A stretch of 51,753 bases of DNA from NCBI GenBank assembly GCA_902767015.1, contig CACXFV010000018.1, forward strand, positions 1 through 51,753, read 5' to 3'. This DNA is from an uncultured Lachnospiraceae bacterium (lineage in GTDB: Bacteria; Bacillota; Clostridia; Lachnospirales; Lachnospiraceae). The notes beneath the pieces are model-generated. The model was not told the DNA's origin, made no database searches, and saw only the letters and a list, made by a program, of their open reading frames with translations. Below are positions 1-7,651 of the stretch, piece after piece. How positions within the stretch are numbered: position 1 is the stretch's first letter; each line of letters opens with the position of its first letter. Both the position numbers and the translations under genes were made by a program.

Positions 1-74
1 GGAAGAAACAACGTTACTATTTTTATAACAATATTTATGAGAAATTAATAAACAAGTCAATATGTATTGCAAGA

Positions 75-112
75 GCCTGTGACTTATTATGGTTACAGGC
101 GTTAATATTTTC
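75..112 (+). terminator. Terminator-like hairpin
   Basis: A 9-bp stem (GCCTGTGAC with GTTACAGGC, one G-U pair) closes an 8-base loop. The following tract GTTAATATTTT is only moderately T-rich. It probably ends a gene lying before the window. Confidence 0.45.
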
Positions 113-364
113 AGGCAGGTTTTAGGGATTGTACTATGGCGGTTATTCTCTTCAAATAAAAATATGGCATAAGAAGCACTCTTTACCATAGCACTATAAC
201 ACTGTAGCATAATGAAACATAAAAAGTTTTGTCAATTTTTTTGAACATAAGAAAAGCCGGCAATTATGCTGACTTGAGGTAAATCATATGTGTTTAAATT
301 CCTAAAGAATTATAGTGCTAAATCCAAAAGAAAGGTGTGAGGCAAATATTTTACATTAATTGAA

Positions 365-393
365 TTGTCTGGTGGTAGCTCTTTTGATATAAT
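365..393 (+). promoter_or_regulatory. Sigma-A type promoter
   Basis: TTGTCT (365-370) and a perfect TATAAT (388-393) are 17 bases apart. Transcription would begin near 400 and run into the decayed reading frame at 548, with a leader of about 150 bases. Confidence 0.55.
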
Positions 394-547
394 ATAACTA
401 TAGAAATGTTAACCGTGTAGGCGAAGCGGTGCTTTCGGATACATACCATAGGATTACCTATATTGAAATGCTTACATATAAGGCATTTCGGTTCAAAAAC
501 TGATTGAGTGATTAATATACAGTTCCTTATACGAGGCGGAGGCGTGT

Positions 548-1163
548 ATGAAGAAAAAGACTGATAAAATAAGAAGAATATTGTTTTTGGTTGGTATGAT
601 TCTTCTGGGCTGCCTGTTTTTTGAGGACTGCGGAATATAGGATTTGGATAAAAAGGGGGGCATGGCATATCTGGAGAAGCGATATGACGGGAATTTTACT
701 CTCATTTCATCCGATAGAGTGGCACGTTCACAAAGAAACTATCTGGATGAACGAATGGAGCCGCTTGAGAATACACAGCAGTTGAAGTGGCATTTGATAC
801 GATTCAGAATGATGCAGCAATCCTACCGGACAAAGGGACCAGTTCTGTTAAGCAGGAGACAGATGACTATCGCAAAGCGATAATTTCATGTATTGAGTTT
901 ATCACAAAGGAAGAATAGAGAATACTTATATTGAACTGATAAATAAGGGAATCATTGAAGAAGCTCTTCCAGAGCAACTATTAACGCGCAGTTATGATGA
1001 AGATATACCAGTGTTTGCTGGTGATGAGCAGATTGCAGTATTAGCGGTAGATTATTCTGGTGATTATTATATTCAGGATTCTATAGAATGGGGAAAGAAA
1101 AAAAAGCATTTATTTAACCGGCTGGATAAATCAAGGAAGATAAAAGAACAATGGTATGATTGA
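548..1163 (+). pseudogene. Decayed exported or membrane protein gene (family unknown)
   Basis: A plausible start at 548 encodes a basic N-terminus and a hydrophobic stretch (ILFLVGMILLGC), a signal peptide or lipoprotein leader. A TAG at 638-640 stops it. The same frame then continues with protein-like sequence (KKGGMAYLEKRYDGNF) to about 720. Plausible coding then moves to a second frame (769-918) and a third (918-1163, ending in KIKEQWYD). One nonsense codon and two successive frame changes, with a promoter before and a terminator after, fit a former single small exported protein that has been lost. I do not recognise the family. It could instead be several unrelated fragments. Confidence 0.45.
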
Positions 1164-1243
1164 CGGGCTATCTGTATCTCCCGGACGAGCACTCAGCTGA
1201 ACTGCCGTCGTGTTATATGGAAGTGGAACTTCCATTATTGCAG

Positions 1244-1292
1244 AGACTGCGCATTGACAACCGTTATCGTCAATGCGCGGTCTGATTTTTTA
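1244..1292 (+). terminator. Strong rho-independent terminator
   Basis: A 15-bp stem (1244-1258 with 1269-1283, one G-U pair) closes a 10-base loop and is followed by a T-rich tail (GATTTTTTAA). It ends the transcript of the decayed gene upstream. The reverse strand has no T-tract after the stem, so it is directional. Confidence 0.8.
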
Positions 1293-1339
1293 AACGCTAA
1301 ATAAGAGTTTCCTATTTTGTCTGATACTTAAGATTAACA

Positions 1340-2896
1340 TTAGCCGCTTGCAGCCGCACTATCACGTGTTCTAAAGAACTGTACCACCAAATCAAGATCT
1401 TTCTCGTAATCTTCAAAGGTCGGATAGTACTCATCCGGTCGGTAGAGAGCACTGAGAAGCGTTTTGTTTAAGTTATCAAAGGTTCTCAAATCCACTGGTT
1501 TAGAGAAGTGATAACCCTGTCCGACATCACAGCCGATTTCTAAAAGCATATTGGCCTGCTCTTCTGTTTCAATACCCTCGGTTATTACCGTAAAATCAAG
1601 TTCCTTTGCCATAGCGATTAAGTATCTTAAAATAGTAAGACCTTCATCACTTTTGGAGTTCTTGGAGAGGAAGGAACGGTCAAGTTTAATTCTGTCAATC
1701 GGAAGATCCTTCAACAGATTGAGAGGGGAATTTAAACTTCCGAAGTTATCGATACATAAGATAAAACCTTCATTATGTAATCGGGTGATAACGGCCTTTG
1801 TCTGTTCATTGATATTGGAAAGACCACGCTCCGGTATCTCAAGGATTAGCAGATCATGCTGAATCAGGTATCTTTCACGCAAGTCAATTAAGTAATCCAC
1901 AAACTTGTCATTCTGCAAATGAGATGGGGAGATATTCATGGTAATCGGCGTAGGCTCGATTTTATTATCAATCCAGCGTCGAATGGTCTTCATACATTCC
2001 TCCCACATATAATAGTCAAGCTTCTGAATCAGGGAAGTGCTCTCAAAGAGAGGAAGGAACGCATAAGGTGAGAGGACACCCTTACCCGGATAGTCCCAAC
2101 GAACCAAAGCCTCGGCGCTGATAATCTTGTATGAATTTAAGTCATACATAGGCTGAAGATAAACCATGAACTTATGATCCTCAAGTGCCTGTTCCATCTC
2201 CTCGCTCATTCGCTTATTGTTGAGAAAGGTGGAATTTAGCTCATCGGTAAAGAATTTATAACATTCCGGATCTGATTCCTTCACAAACTTCTGTGCGAGA
2301 GAAGCATAATTAATCATATCCATGATATTCATGGAGGTATCGGTAATCTTATAGATACCATATGCTGTCTTAATCTGAATGTTATCATCATGGGTAATCA
2401 ATGTCATATAAATTTTGTTAATCATATTTGTGATAATCTCATCACTGCAATCGGTAAATAAGATACAGAACAGATTAGAATAAATCTGGGCATAAATCTG
2501 TCTGCCGGCAATACGTTTTAATGTCTGGGCCGTAAAATAAACAGCCCTGTCACCTTCGGTCGGACCAAATAACTGGTTAATCTTACCAATATTATAGATA
2601 TTGAAGGCAACCAGTGTAAATGACGGTGTATGGTCATATTCTTCCTTAAAAGCTCTGTCACTTTTATTGAGAAAATAATCAATATTCCAGATATTGGTAG
2701 TGGCATTGAGATAAGCAATGTTTTGCAATTCATCAATCTTCTTCTCAGAAGTCTCAATCTGTCGGTCATATTTCTTTTCAAGCTTCTCTAATTCATTCGT
2801 CTGGTATTTGTAATAAGCCTTCATCAGGTCGTACTTACGAATCAATACGCCAAGTGCAACACACAGACCAATGAATAGTATAATAAAAAACTTCAT
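1340..2896 (-). CDS. Membrane-anchored degenerate GGDEF-EAL domain protein
   Basis: A cyclic-di-GMP type protein of 518 residues. An N-terminal membrane helix (residues 2-20) is followed by a basic coiled coil (about 25-60), a GGDEF-fold region (about 65-215) and an EAL domain (about 235-475). The GGDEF signature is gone (YSNLF stands at about 139-143), so diguanylate cyclase activity is unlikely. The EAL domain keeps EALVRW (262-267), NIS (321-323), E353, K404, EGIET (440-444) and QGY (460-462). However, the metal-binding DDFG is DNFG (383-386) and the following GTGYS loop is replaced. It may be a weak phosphodiesterase or a c-di-GMP receptor. The start has AAAGGA 9 bases upstream and the gene is probably monocistronic. 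Confidence 0.85.
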   Translation of the reverse strand: MKFFIILFIGLCVALGVLIRKYDLMKAYYKYQTNELEKLEKKYDRQIETSEKKIDELQNIAYLNATTNIWNIDYFLNKSDRAFKEEYDHTPSFTLVAFNIYNIGKINQLFGPTEGDRAVYFTAQTLKRIAGRQIYAQIYSNLFCILFTDCSDEIITNMINKIYMTLITHDDNIQIKTAYGIYKITDTSMNIMDMINYASLAQKFVKESDPECYKFFTDELNSTFLNNKRMSEEMEQALEDHKFMVYLQPMYDLNSYKIISAEALVRWDYPGKGVLSPYAFLPLFESTSLIQKLDYYMWEECMKTIRRWIDNKIEPTPITMNISPSHLQNDKFVDYLIDLRERYLIQHDLLILEIPERGLSNINEQTKAVITRLHNEGFILCIDNFGSLNSPLNLLKDLPIDRIKLDRSFLSKNSKSDEGLTILRYLIAMAKELDFTVITEGIETEEQANMLLEIGCDVGQGYHFSKPVDLRTFDNLNKTLLSALYRPDEYYPTFEDYEKDLDLVVQFFRTRDSAAASG

Positions 2897-3019
2897 CTAA
2901 AACATCCTTTCAGTTTTATTGTAAACCCACATTATACATTTATGATATAATGACAATTATTCTATATTATTATATAATAAAAGCAGGTGCATAATCAAGT
3001 AAAAAATGATAAAGACATT

Positions 3020-3214
3020 CAATAACGTAACTATTCAGCACCTCAAGTTTGGGAATAAAGCATTCTTAGAATGCTTTATTCCCGGACTGTGGGCAGTCAG
3101 AGACGCTAAAGCATCTTGTCCGCCTAAAATAATTCATAAAATGTCATTCAGTGAGCAAGCTCCCTGCCTGATATTTTATGAATTATCTCAGGTGTTGAAT
3201 AGTTACACAATAAC
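3020..3214. mobile_element. MITE-like palindromic element with three inner hairpins
   Basis: Terminal inverted repeats of 17 bases (3027-3043 and 3190-3206, one G-U difference) begin GTAACTATTCAGCACCT. Inside are a perfect 15-bp stem with a 3-base loop (3051-3083), a branched arm closed by CGGAC/GTCCG (3083-3122) and an arm with perfect 14-bp outer pairing (3129-3142 with 3173-3186). CAATAAC flanks the element on both sides (3020-3026 and 3208-3214), resembling a 7-base target duplication. No transposase is encoded. A structured RNA between the two minus-strand genes is an alternative reading. The last codons of the gene at 3148-3603 lie within it. Confidence 0.55.
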
Positions 3215-3603
3215 ATTTTTTCATAGAGCAGGCCTACTGAAAACCATGCCGGTGCATAATCCAGCCGTATCACGCCATTGATATTATATTTATTCTCGCT
3301 GTAGTCCCAGGGGCACATATCGTGTTTTTTCAGCAATTCACCACTTAAGTATTCAGCAGTGAAAATCATCATGGTATACAGAGAACCTCTGAGCAGAAAA
3401 TTGTGTTTTCCTATTATACTATGCAGGGGGCGGATTAAGAAAGCCATGCCATAGATGGGAAACATAATAAGTGAGGTCCGGCAGGACAGCGTTTTGTCAT
3501 GGTTGAGCATATTGCACAGACCGGTCCATACTACCTCAATTCCCAGACCGGTTGCACCGCATTTGATAAAATCCTTCTGATATCTGACCATTGCATTATT
3601 CAT
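3148..3603 (-). CDS. Small membrane protein of the CmpB (putative ABC transporter type IV) family
   Basis: A 151-residue protein with about three or four hydrophobic segments. The signature CPWDYS, a following N-x-x-G-x-I-x-L stretch and a GLLYEK motif match the Lachnospiraceae family labelled putative ABC-transporter type IV (CmpB); its true function is not established. The last 19 residues or so (from CNYSTPEIIHK) are encoded by the palindromic element at 3027-3206, so the original C-terminus was probably replaced by insertion. No partner transporter gene is adjacent. Family assignment is moderately sure, function unknown. Confidence 0.65.
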   Translation of the reverse strand: MNNAMVRYQKDFIKCGATGLGIEVVWTGLCNMLNHDKTLSCRTSLIMFPIYGMAFLIRPLHSIIGKHNFLLRGSLYTMMIFTAEYLSGELLKKHDMCPWDYSENKYNINGVIRLDYAPAWFSVGLLYEKMLLCNYSTPEIIHKISGRELAH

Positions 3604-3729
3604 AATTCACCTCATTTCTGCGCTGCTTTTGTGCATATCAAGTTAATGGCGAGCAACGCGCTTCACTTCCTATTCATTATTATTCACAAAAAAAAAAGCA
3701 ATATTCACAATCAATTCAAAATAGATACA

Positions 3730-3768
3730 GGAAAGTATTTTGCAAATGACGCGGCTGAATCCTTACAA
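3730..3768 (+). repeat. Dispersed 39-bp repeat, copy 1
   Basis: Aligns without gaps to 13232-13270: 30 of 39 positions agree, 26 of the first 30. The shared core includes GTATTTTGC and CGCGGCTGAA. It lies just upstream of the tgt promoter. Confidence 0.5.
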
Positions 3769-3796
3769 TTTTTTTTGGCGATTATATTTAGTTTAC

Positions 3797-3825
3797 TTGT
3801 CAAAGTAAAAAAAATAGGATATACT
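3797..3825 (+). promoter_or_regulatory. tgt promoter
   Basis: TTGTCA (3797-3802) and TATACT (3820-3825) with exact 17-base spacing. Transcription would start near 3832, giving a leader of about 30 bases before tgt. Confidence 0.65.
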
Positions 3826-3861
3826 ATAACTCGTGTCAATTAGAGAAAGGTATATTTTGCT

Positions 3862-5019
3862 ATGAGTAATAATTACAGAATCATCAGGCTGGATCACCGG
3901 GCAAAGAGGGCTGAGCTTCACACGGTGCATGGCGTAATTCAGACACCGGTGTTTATGAATGTGGGAACGGTTGCGGCGATAAAGGGAGCAGTATCGACAG
4001 ATGACCTAAGACAGATAAAGACACAGGTGGAATTATCCAACACCTATCATCTCCATGTCAGACCGGGGGATAAGATTGTTAAGAAACTGGGCGGTCTTCA
4101 TCAATTTATGAACTGGGACAGACCGATATTGACAGATTCAGGCGGGTTTCAGGTATTTTCCCTTGCGGGCTTGAGGAAGATTAAAGAAGAAGGGGTATAC
4201 TTTCATTCTCACATAGACGGCAGAAAGATATTTATGGGACCAGAGGAGAGTATGCAGATTCAGTCGAACCTTGCCTCCACCATTGCGATGGCATTTGATG
4301 AGTGTGCTCCCAGCATGGCAGATGAGCATTATATCAGAAGCTCCGTGGAGCGGACAACAAGATGGCTTAAGCGGTGTAAAAAAGAGATGGACAGGTTAAA
4401 CAGTCTTCCCGATACGATTAATCAGCAGCAGATGTTATTTGGCATTAATCAGGGTGGTATATTTGAGAATATCAGAAAAGAACATGCCGATATTATTTCG
4501 GGGCTTGCTCTTGACGGGTATGCCATAGGCGGACTGGCAGTAGGAGAAAGTCATGAGGAGATGTACAGAATACTGGATGAGACTGTGCCGCATCTTCCCC
4601 AGGATAAGCCGACTTATCTGATGGGCGTAGGTACCCCGGCCAATATCTTAGAGGCTGTGGACAGAGGCGTGGATTTCTTTGACTGTGTTTATCCCAGCAG
4701 GAATGGCAGACATGGGCATGTCTATACGAATGCAGGAAAATTGAATCTGTTCAATGCAAAGTATGAGACGGATGCAGCACCGATTCAGGAAAAATGTGAT
4801 TGCCCGGCATGTCGCTCGTATAGCAGAGCCTATATCAGACATCTGCTCAAGGCAAAAGAAATGTTAGGAATGCGTTTGTGTGTATTGCATAATTTATATT
4901 TTTATAATACAATGATGGAGGAAATCAGGCAGGCGATTGAGGAGGGCAGTTATGCCACCTATAAAAAGAATAAGCTGGAGGGATTTCTTGAAAATGATTC
5001 GCCGAAAAATATAGGATAA
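3862..5019 (+). CDS. tgt: tRNA-guanine transglycosylase
   Basis: Exchanges guanine-34 for the queuosine precursor in GUN-anticodon tRNAs. The 385-residue length is normal for the bacterial enzyme. It has TDSGGFQVFSL with the general-acid aspartate at D92, the GGLAVGE substrate loop and D274 in DCVYPSRNGRHG as the nucleophile. The zinc site is C312, C314, C317 and H343. The start has GAAAGG about 13 bases upstream. It is followed 51 bases later by yajC, the common tgt-yajC order. Confidence 0.97.
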   Translation: MSNNYRIIRLDHRAKRAELHTVHGVIQTPVFMNVGTVAAIKGAVSTDDLRQIKTQVELSNTYHLHVRPGDKIVKKLGGLHQFMNWDRPILTDSGGFQVFSLAGLRKIKEEGVYFHSHIDGRKIFMGPEESMQIQSNLASTIAMAFDECAPSMADEHYIRSSVERTTRWLKRCKKEMDRLNSLPDTINQQQMLFGINQGGIFENIRKEHADIISGLALDGYAIGGLAVGESHEEMYRILDETVPHLPQDKPTYLMGVGTPANILEAVDRGVDFFDCVYPSRNGRHGHVYTNAGKLNLFNAKYETDAAPIQEKCDCPACRSYSRAYIRHLLKAKEMLGMRLCVLHNLYFYNTMMEEIRQAIEEGSYATYKKNKLEGFLENDSPKNIG

Positions 5020-5070
5020 AAGATTCAATCAAAAAGAATAAAACCAACAGATGACAGGAGGATTTTTATT

Positions 5071-5424
5071 ATGAGTACAGCATTATCAATACTTGCCGGT
5101 GCACAGAGCAGTTCGGGCTCGAACAATGGTTCCGGTATGCAGAGTATCATTATGATTGTGGGTTATGTGATCATTTTGGGAGCATTTATGTATTTTTTGA
5201 TGATCAGACCCCAGAGAAAGCAGCAGACGCAGATGAACAATCTGCTTGCTTCGCTGGAGACAGGGGACAGCATATTGACCACCAGTGGTTTCTACGGCGT
5301 GGTGATTGATATCAATGATGACGTTGTCATTGTAGAATTTGGTAACAATAAGAATTGCAGAATCCCGATGCAGAAATCAGCAATTGTGGATATCGAGAAG
5401 GCAGAGGACGGCATAGAGAAGTAG
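5071..5424 (+). CDS. yajC: Preprotein translocase accessory subunit YajC
   Basis: A small SecDF-associated membrane protein of 117 residues. A Ser/Gly/Asn-rich periplasm-side start is followed by one membrane helix (about 24-44), then the hallmark FLMIRPQRKQQ (about 42-52) and a short cytoplasmic beta domain containing GDSILTTSGFYGVV. An excellent AGGAGG precedes the start. It is co-directional with tgt and probably co-transcribed. secD/secF are not in this window. Confidence 0.95.
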   Translation: MSTALSILAGAQSSSGSNNGSGMQSIIMIVGYVIILGAFMYFLMIRPQRKQQTQMNNLLASLETGDSILTTSGFYGVVIDINDDVVIVEFGNNKNCRIPMQKSAIVDIEKAEDGIEK

Positions 5425-5439
5425 ACAGCTTGAGCCGGT

Positions 5440-5459
5440 ATCGCAGTCGTGACTGTGAT
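5440..5459 (+). other. Hairpin after yajC
   Basis: Nine paired bases around a 2-base GT turn (ATCGCAGTC with GACTGTGAT, one G-U pair). There is no T-tract, so it is not a classical terminator. It may protect the yajC 3' end. Confidence 0.35.
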
Positions 5460-5483
5460 GAGTAAAAGTTAAATTAAGAAAAA

Positions 5484-5635
5484 GTCTTCAGGGCATGGTG
5501 AGATTCCATACCGGCGGTATAGCCCGCGAGCGGCGCAGCAGGCAAGATAAATAGGCAACATGTTGTGCAGCATGATTTGGTGAGATGTGACAGACATTAA
5601 TTCCAAAGCCGACAGTATAGTCTGGATGAGAGAAG
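5484..5635 (+). promoter_or_regulatory. FMN riboswitch (RFN element)
   Basis: The conserved RFN blocks appear in order: TCTTCAGGGC, GATTCCATACCGGCGGTA, AGCCCGCGAGC, then ATTCCAAAGCCGACAGTA and GTCTGGATGAGAGAAG at the 3' side. FMN binding to this RNA is established for the family. It precedes a terminator and the complete riboflavin operon, so excess FMN should reduce transcription of ribD-ribE-ribBA-ribH. Confidence 0.96.
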
Positions 5636-5666
5636 CATTGTAAATGTGCAGGTAGCACAGCATAGG

Positions 5667-5707
5667 TCCTGATGATATTGAAAAATATTATCGGGATTTT
5701 TCTTTTA
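5667..5707 (+). terminator. Riboswitch-controlled terminator
   Basis: A 13-bp stem (5667-5679 with 5684-5696, two G-U pairs) closes a GAAA tetraloop and is followed by TTTTTCTTTT. Its position between the FMN riboswitch and ribD marks it as the expression platform. Confidence 0.85.
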
Positions 5708-5755
5708 GCCGTGTACACCGGATTGTAATTGGGTATCAGTAAAGGAGAGAGAGAC

Positions 5756-6868
5756 GTGAATGAGCAGGAACAATATATGAGGCGTGCCATAGAGCTGGCA
5801 AAAACTGCAGAGGGGCACACGTCGCCGAATCCTCTTGTCGGTTGCGTTGTTGTCAAGGAGGGAAGAATCATCAGTGAGGCATGCCATGAACGATATGGTG
5901 AATTTCATGCAGAGAGAAATGCTCTCACAAGGTGTCAGGAGGATACCACGGGAGCAGACTTATATGTGACGTTGGAGCCCTGCTGTCATTATGGCAAGAC
6001 ACCTCCGTGCACAGAGATTATCATTGAGAAGGGGATAAAAAGGGTGTATGTGGGGAGTCTTGACAGTAATCCGCTGGTTGCCGGTGAGGGAATCAGGATA
6101 CTGCGGGAACACGGAATTGAAGTGATAACAGGGATTCTTGAGGAAGAGTGTCTTAAGATGAACGAGATATTTTTTCATTTTATTACCCATCGAACACCTT
6201 TTGTTGCCGTAAAATATGCCATGACACTGGATGGAAAAATAGCAGCCTACACGGGGGATTCAAAATGGATTACCAATGAACAAACCCGTGAGCATGTCCA
6301 CTATCTCAGAAAGAAATATACCGGAATCATGGTAGGAATCAATACGGTTATCTGTGACAATCCGGTATTGAACTGCCGTATTGCCGAGGGCGTTGATCCG
6401 GTGAGAATTATATTGGATGCCGGACTTTCCATTCCCTTGGAGGGAAGTAATATCATAGCAACGGCAGCTCGCATCCGGACGATGGTATTCTACAATACCT
6501 GCAATGAGGATGAGGCGCTTTTGGCAAAAAAAGAAGCTTTATGCCGGAGGGCGGTGGAAGTAATCGGTATTGAAAATGCTGATGATGCTGCTAAAATAGA
6601 CATACAAAGTCTGATGAGGATTTTAGGAGAAAGGAACATTGACAGCGTATTGGTCGAGGGAGGAAGCGAGGTAAATGCCTCGGTTTTATCTGCGGGAGTT
6701 GTCAATAAAGTATATGCGTATATTGCACCAAAGTTGATTATGGGAAGAGAGGCGAGAACACCGGTGGGTGGTCAGGGAATTGCTAAAATGGCAGATGCCC
6801 TTTTCTTAAAGGAGATAACCGTGAGTCAGTTGACAGGCGGTGATATATTGGTGGAGGGAAGGATGTAG
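5756..6868 (+). CDS. ribD: Bifunctional diaminohydroxyphosphoribosylaminopyrimidine deaminase / reductase
   Basis: Catalyses the deamination and reduction steps after GTP cyclohydrolase II in riboflavin synthesis. The N-terminal deaminase zinc site is H51 (HAE, 51-53), C76 and C85 (PCCHYGKTPPC). The C-terminal reductase domain starts at AVKYAMTLDGKIA and contains LVEGGSEVNAS. I chose the GTG at 5756 because AAAGGAG lies 7 bases upstream; an upstream in-frame TTG at 5729 has no such site. At 370 residues it is full length. It is the first gene of the riboswitch-controlled operon. Confidence 0.96.
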   Translation: MNEQEQYMRRAIELAKTAEGHTSPNPLVGCVVVKEGRIISEACHERYGEFHAERNALTRCQEDTTGADLYVTLEPCCHYGKTPPCTEIIIEKGIKRVYVGSLDSNPLVAGEGIRILREHGIEVITGILEEECLKMNEIFFHFITHRTPFVAVKYAMTLDGKIAAYTGDSKWITNEQTREHVHYLRKKYTGIMVGINTVICDNPVLNCRIAEGVDPVRIILDAGLSIPLEGSNIIATAARIRTMVFYNTCNEDEALLAKKEALCRRAVEVIGIENADDAAKIDIQSLMRILGERNIDSVLVEGGSEVNASVLSAGVVNKVYAYIAPKLIMGREARTPVGGQGIAKMADALFLKEITVSQLTGGDILVEGRM

Positions 6869-6883
6869 CCGGATATTTTTGGA

Positions 6884-6904
6884 TGGCGGTTAGCGCAACT
6901 GCCA
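6884..6904 (+). other. Hairpin between ribD and ribE
   Basis: An 8-bp stem (TGGCGGTT with AACTGCCA, one G-U pair) and a 5-base loop, followed by CAATGTTTTAG. Its weak T-rich tail could act as a mild attenuator or simply as an intergenic processing barrier. Confidence 0.35.
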
Positions 6905-6941
6905 CAATGTTTTAGAGATAATGAAAGGACAGGTGACAGGT

Positions 6942-7604
6942 TTGTTTACCGGATTGATAGAAGAAATGGGGACAGTGACACAGATTAATATGGGGGCAAA
7001 GTCCGGAGAGCTTCATATTAGCACAGAGAGTATACTTAAAACCTCCCGTATAGGAGATAGTATTGCCGTCAATGGTGTATGTCTTACGGTGACGCATATC
7101 AATGGGAACGTATTTACGGCAGATGTCATGGCGGAGACTTTTAGAAGAAGCTCCCTTAGGGAGCTTACGGCAGGAACTTATGTAAATCTTGAGAGAGCGA
7201 TGCCGGCAGATGGCAGGTTCGGAGGACATATTGTCTCCGGTCATATTGACGGAACCGGAAGTATTACAAATATTGTCAGGGAGGAAAATGCAGTCTGGTA
7301 TACGATTCATGCCGATGCAGGTTTGCTGAAATATATTGTGGAAAAGGGTTCCATTGCTATTGACGGAATCAGCCTTACCGTCGCTTATGTTGATGAAGAG
7401 GCTTTTAAGGTTTCCATTATTCCCCATACGGCGAAGCAGACCATTCTGCAATATAAGAAGCAGGGACATACGGTGAATCTCGAATGTGATATCATAGGAA
7501 AGTATGTGGAAAAAATGCTTCATTATGGCAGTAACACTGCGCCGGAGGTCAAGAAGGAAAAGTCAAACATCACCATGGATTTTCTGCGCCAAAACGGATT
7601 TTGA
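6942..7604 (+). CDS. ribE: Riboflavin synthase, alpha subunit
   Basis: Dismutates two 6,7-dimethyl-8-ribityllumazines to riboflavin. Two lumazine-binding barrels are visible: the first from FTGLIEEMG through VNGVCLTV, the second from [10 protein letters not shown] through IDGISLTV. The TTG start at 6942 gives the family's conserved MFTGLIEE N-terminus, with AGGTG upstream. In-frame ATG 6921 or GTG 6933 would add 7 or 3 residues and have poorer spacing. Length is about 220 residues. It overlaps the long version of ribBA by 4 bases and belongs to the same operon. Confidence 0.95.
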   Translation: MFTGLIEEMGTVTQINMGAKSGELHISTESILKTSRIGDSIAVNGVCLTVTHINGNVFTADVMAETFRRSSLRELTAGTYVNLERAMPADGRFGGHIVSGHIDGTGSITNIVREENAVWYTIHADAGLLKYIVEKGSIAIDGISLTVAYVDEEAFKVSIIPHTAKQTILQYKKQGHTVNLECDIIGKYVEKMLHYGSNTAPEVKKEKSNITMDFLRQNGF

Positions 7605-7651
7605 AAAAAGAAGACATAGAAAAAGTAAGCATAGAAAGGAAAAACATAAAC

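Larger units (their letters stand above)
1..547. other. Intergenic region without a recognised gene
   Basis: No open frame here looks like a real protein. The stretch holds a terminator-like hairpin (75-100) and a good promoter (365-393). Between them I see only A+T-rich DNA with no clear signal. Confidence 0.5.

Noticed and set aside
3006..3281. 91-residue plus-strand open frame
   Set aside because: It lies across the palindromic element, has no ribosome-binding site and its composition follows the inverted repeats.
3499..3843. 114-residue plus-strand open frame before tgt
   Set aside because: It runs opposite to a better gene and through the tgt promoter, with no ribosome-binding site or recognisable motif.
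5488..5871. 127-residue minus-strand open frame
   Set aside because: It is antisense to the FMN riboswitch and the ribD start; its openness is explained by those elements.
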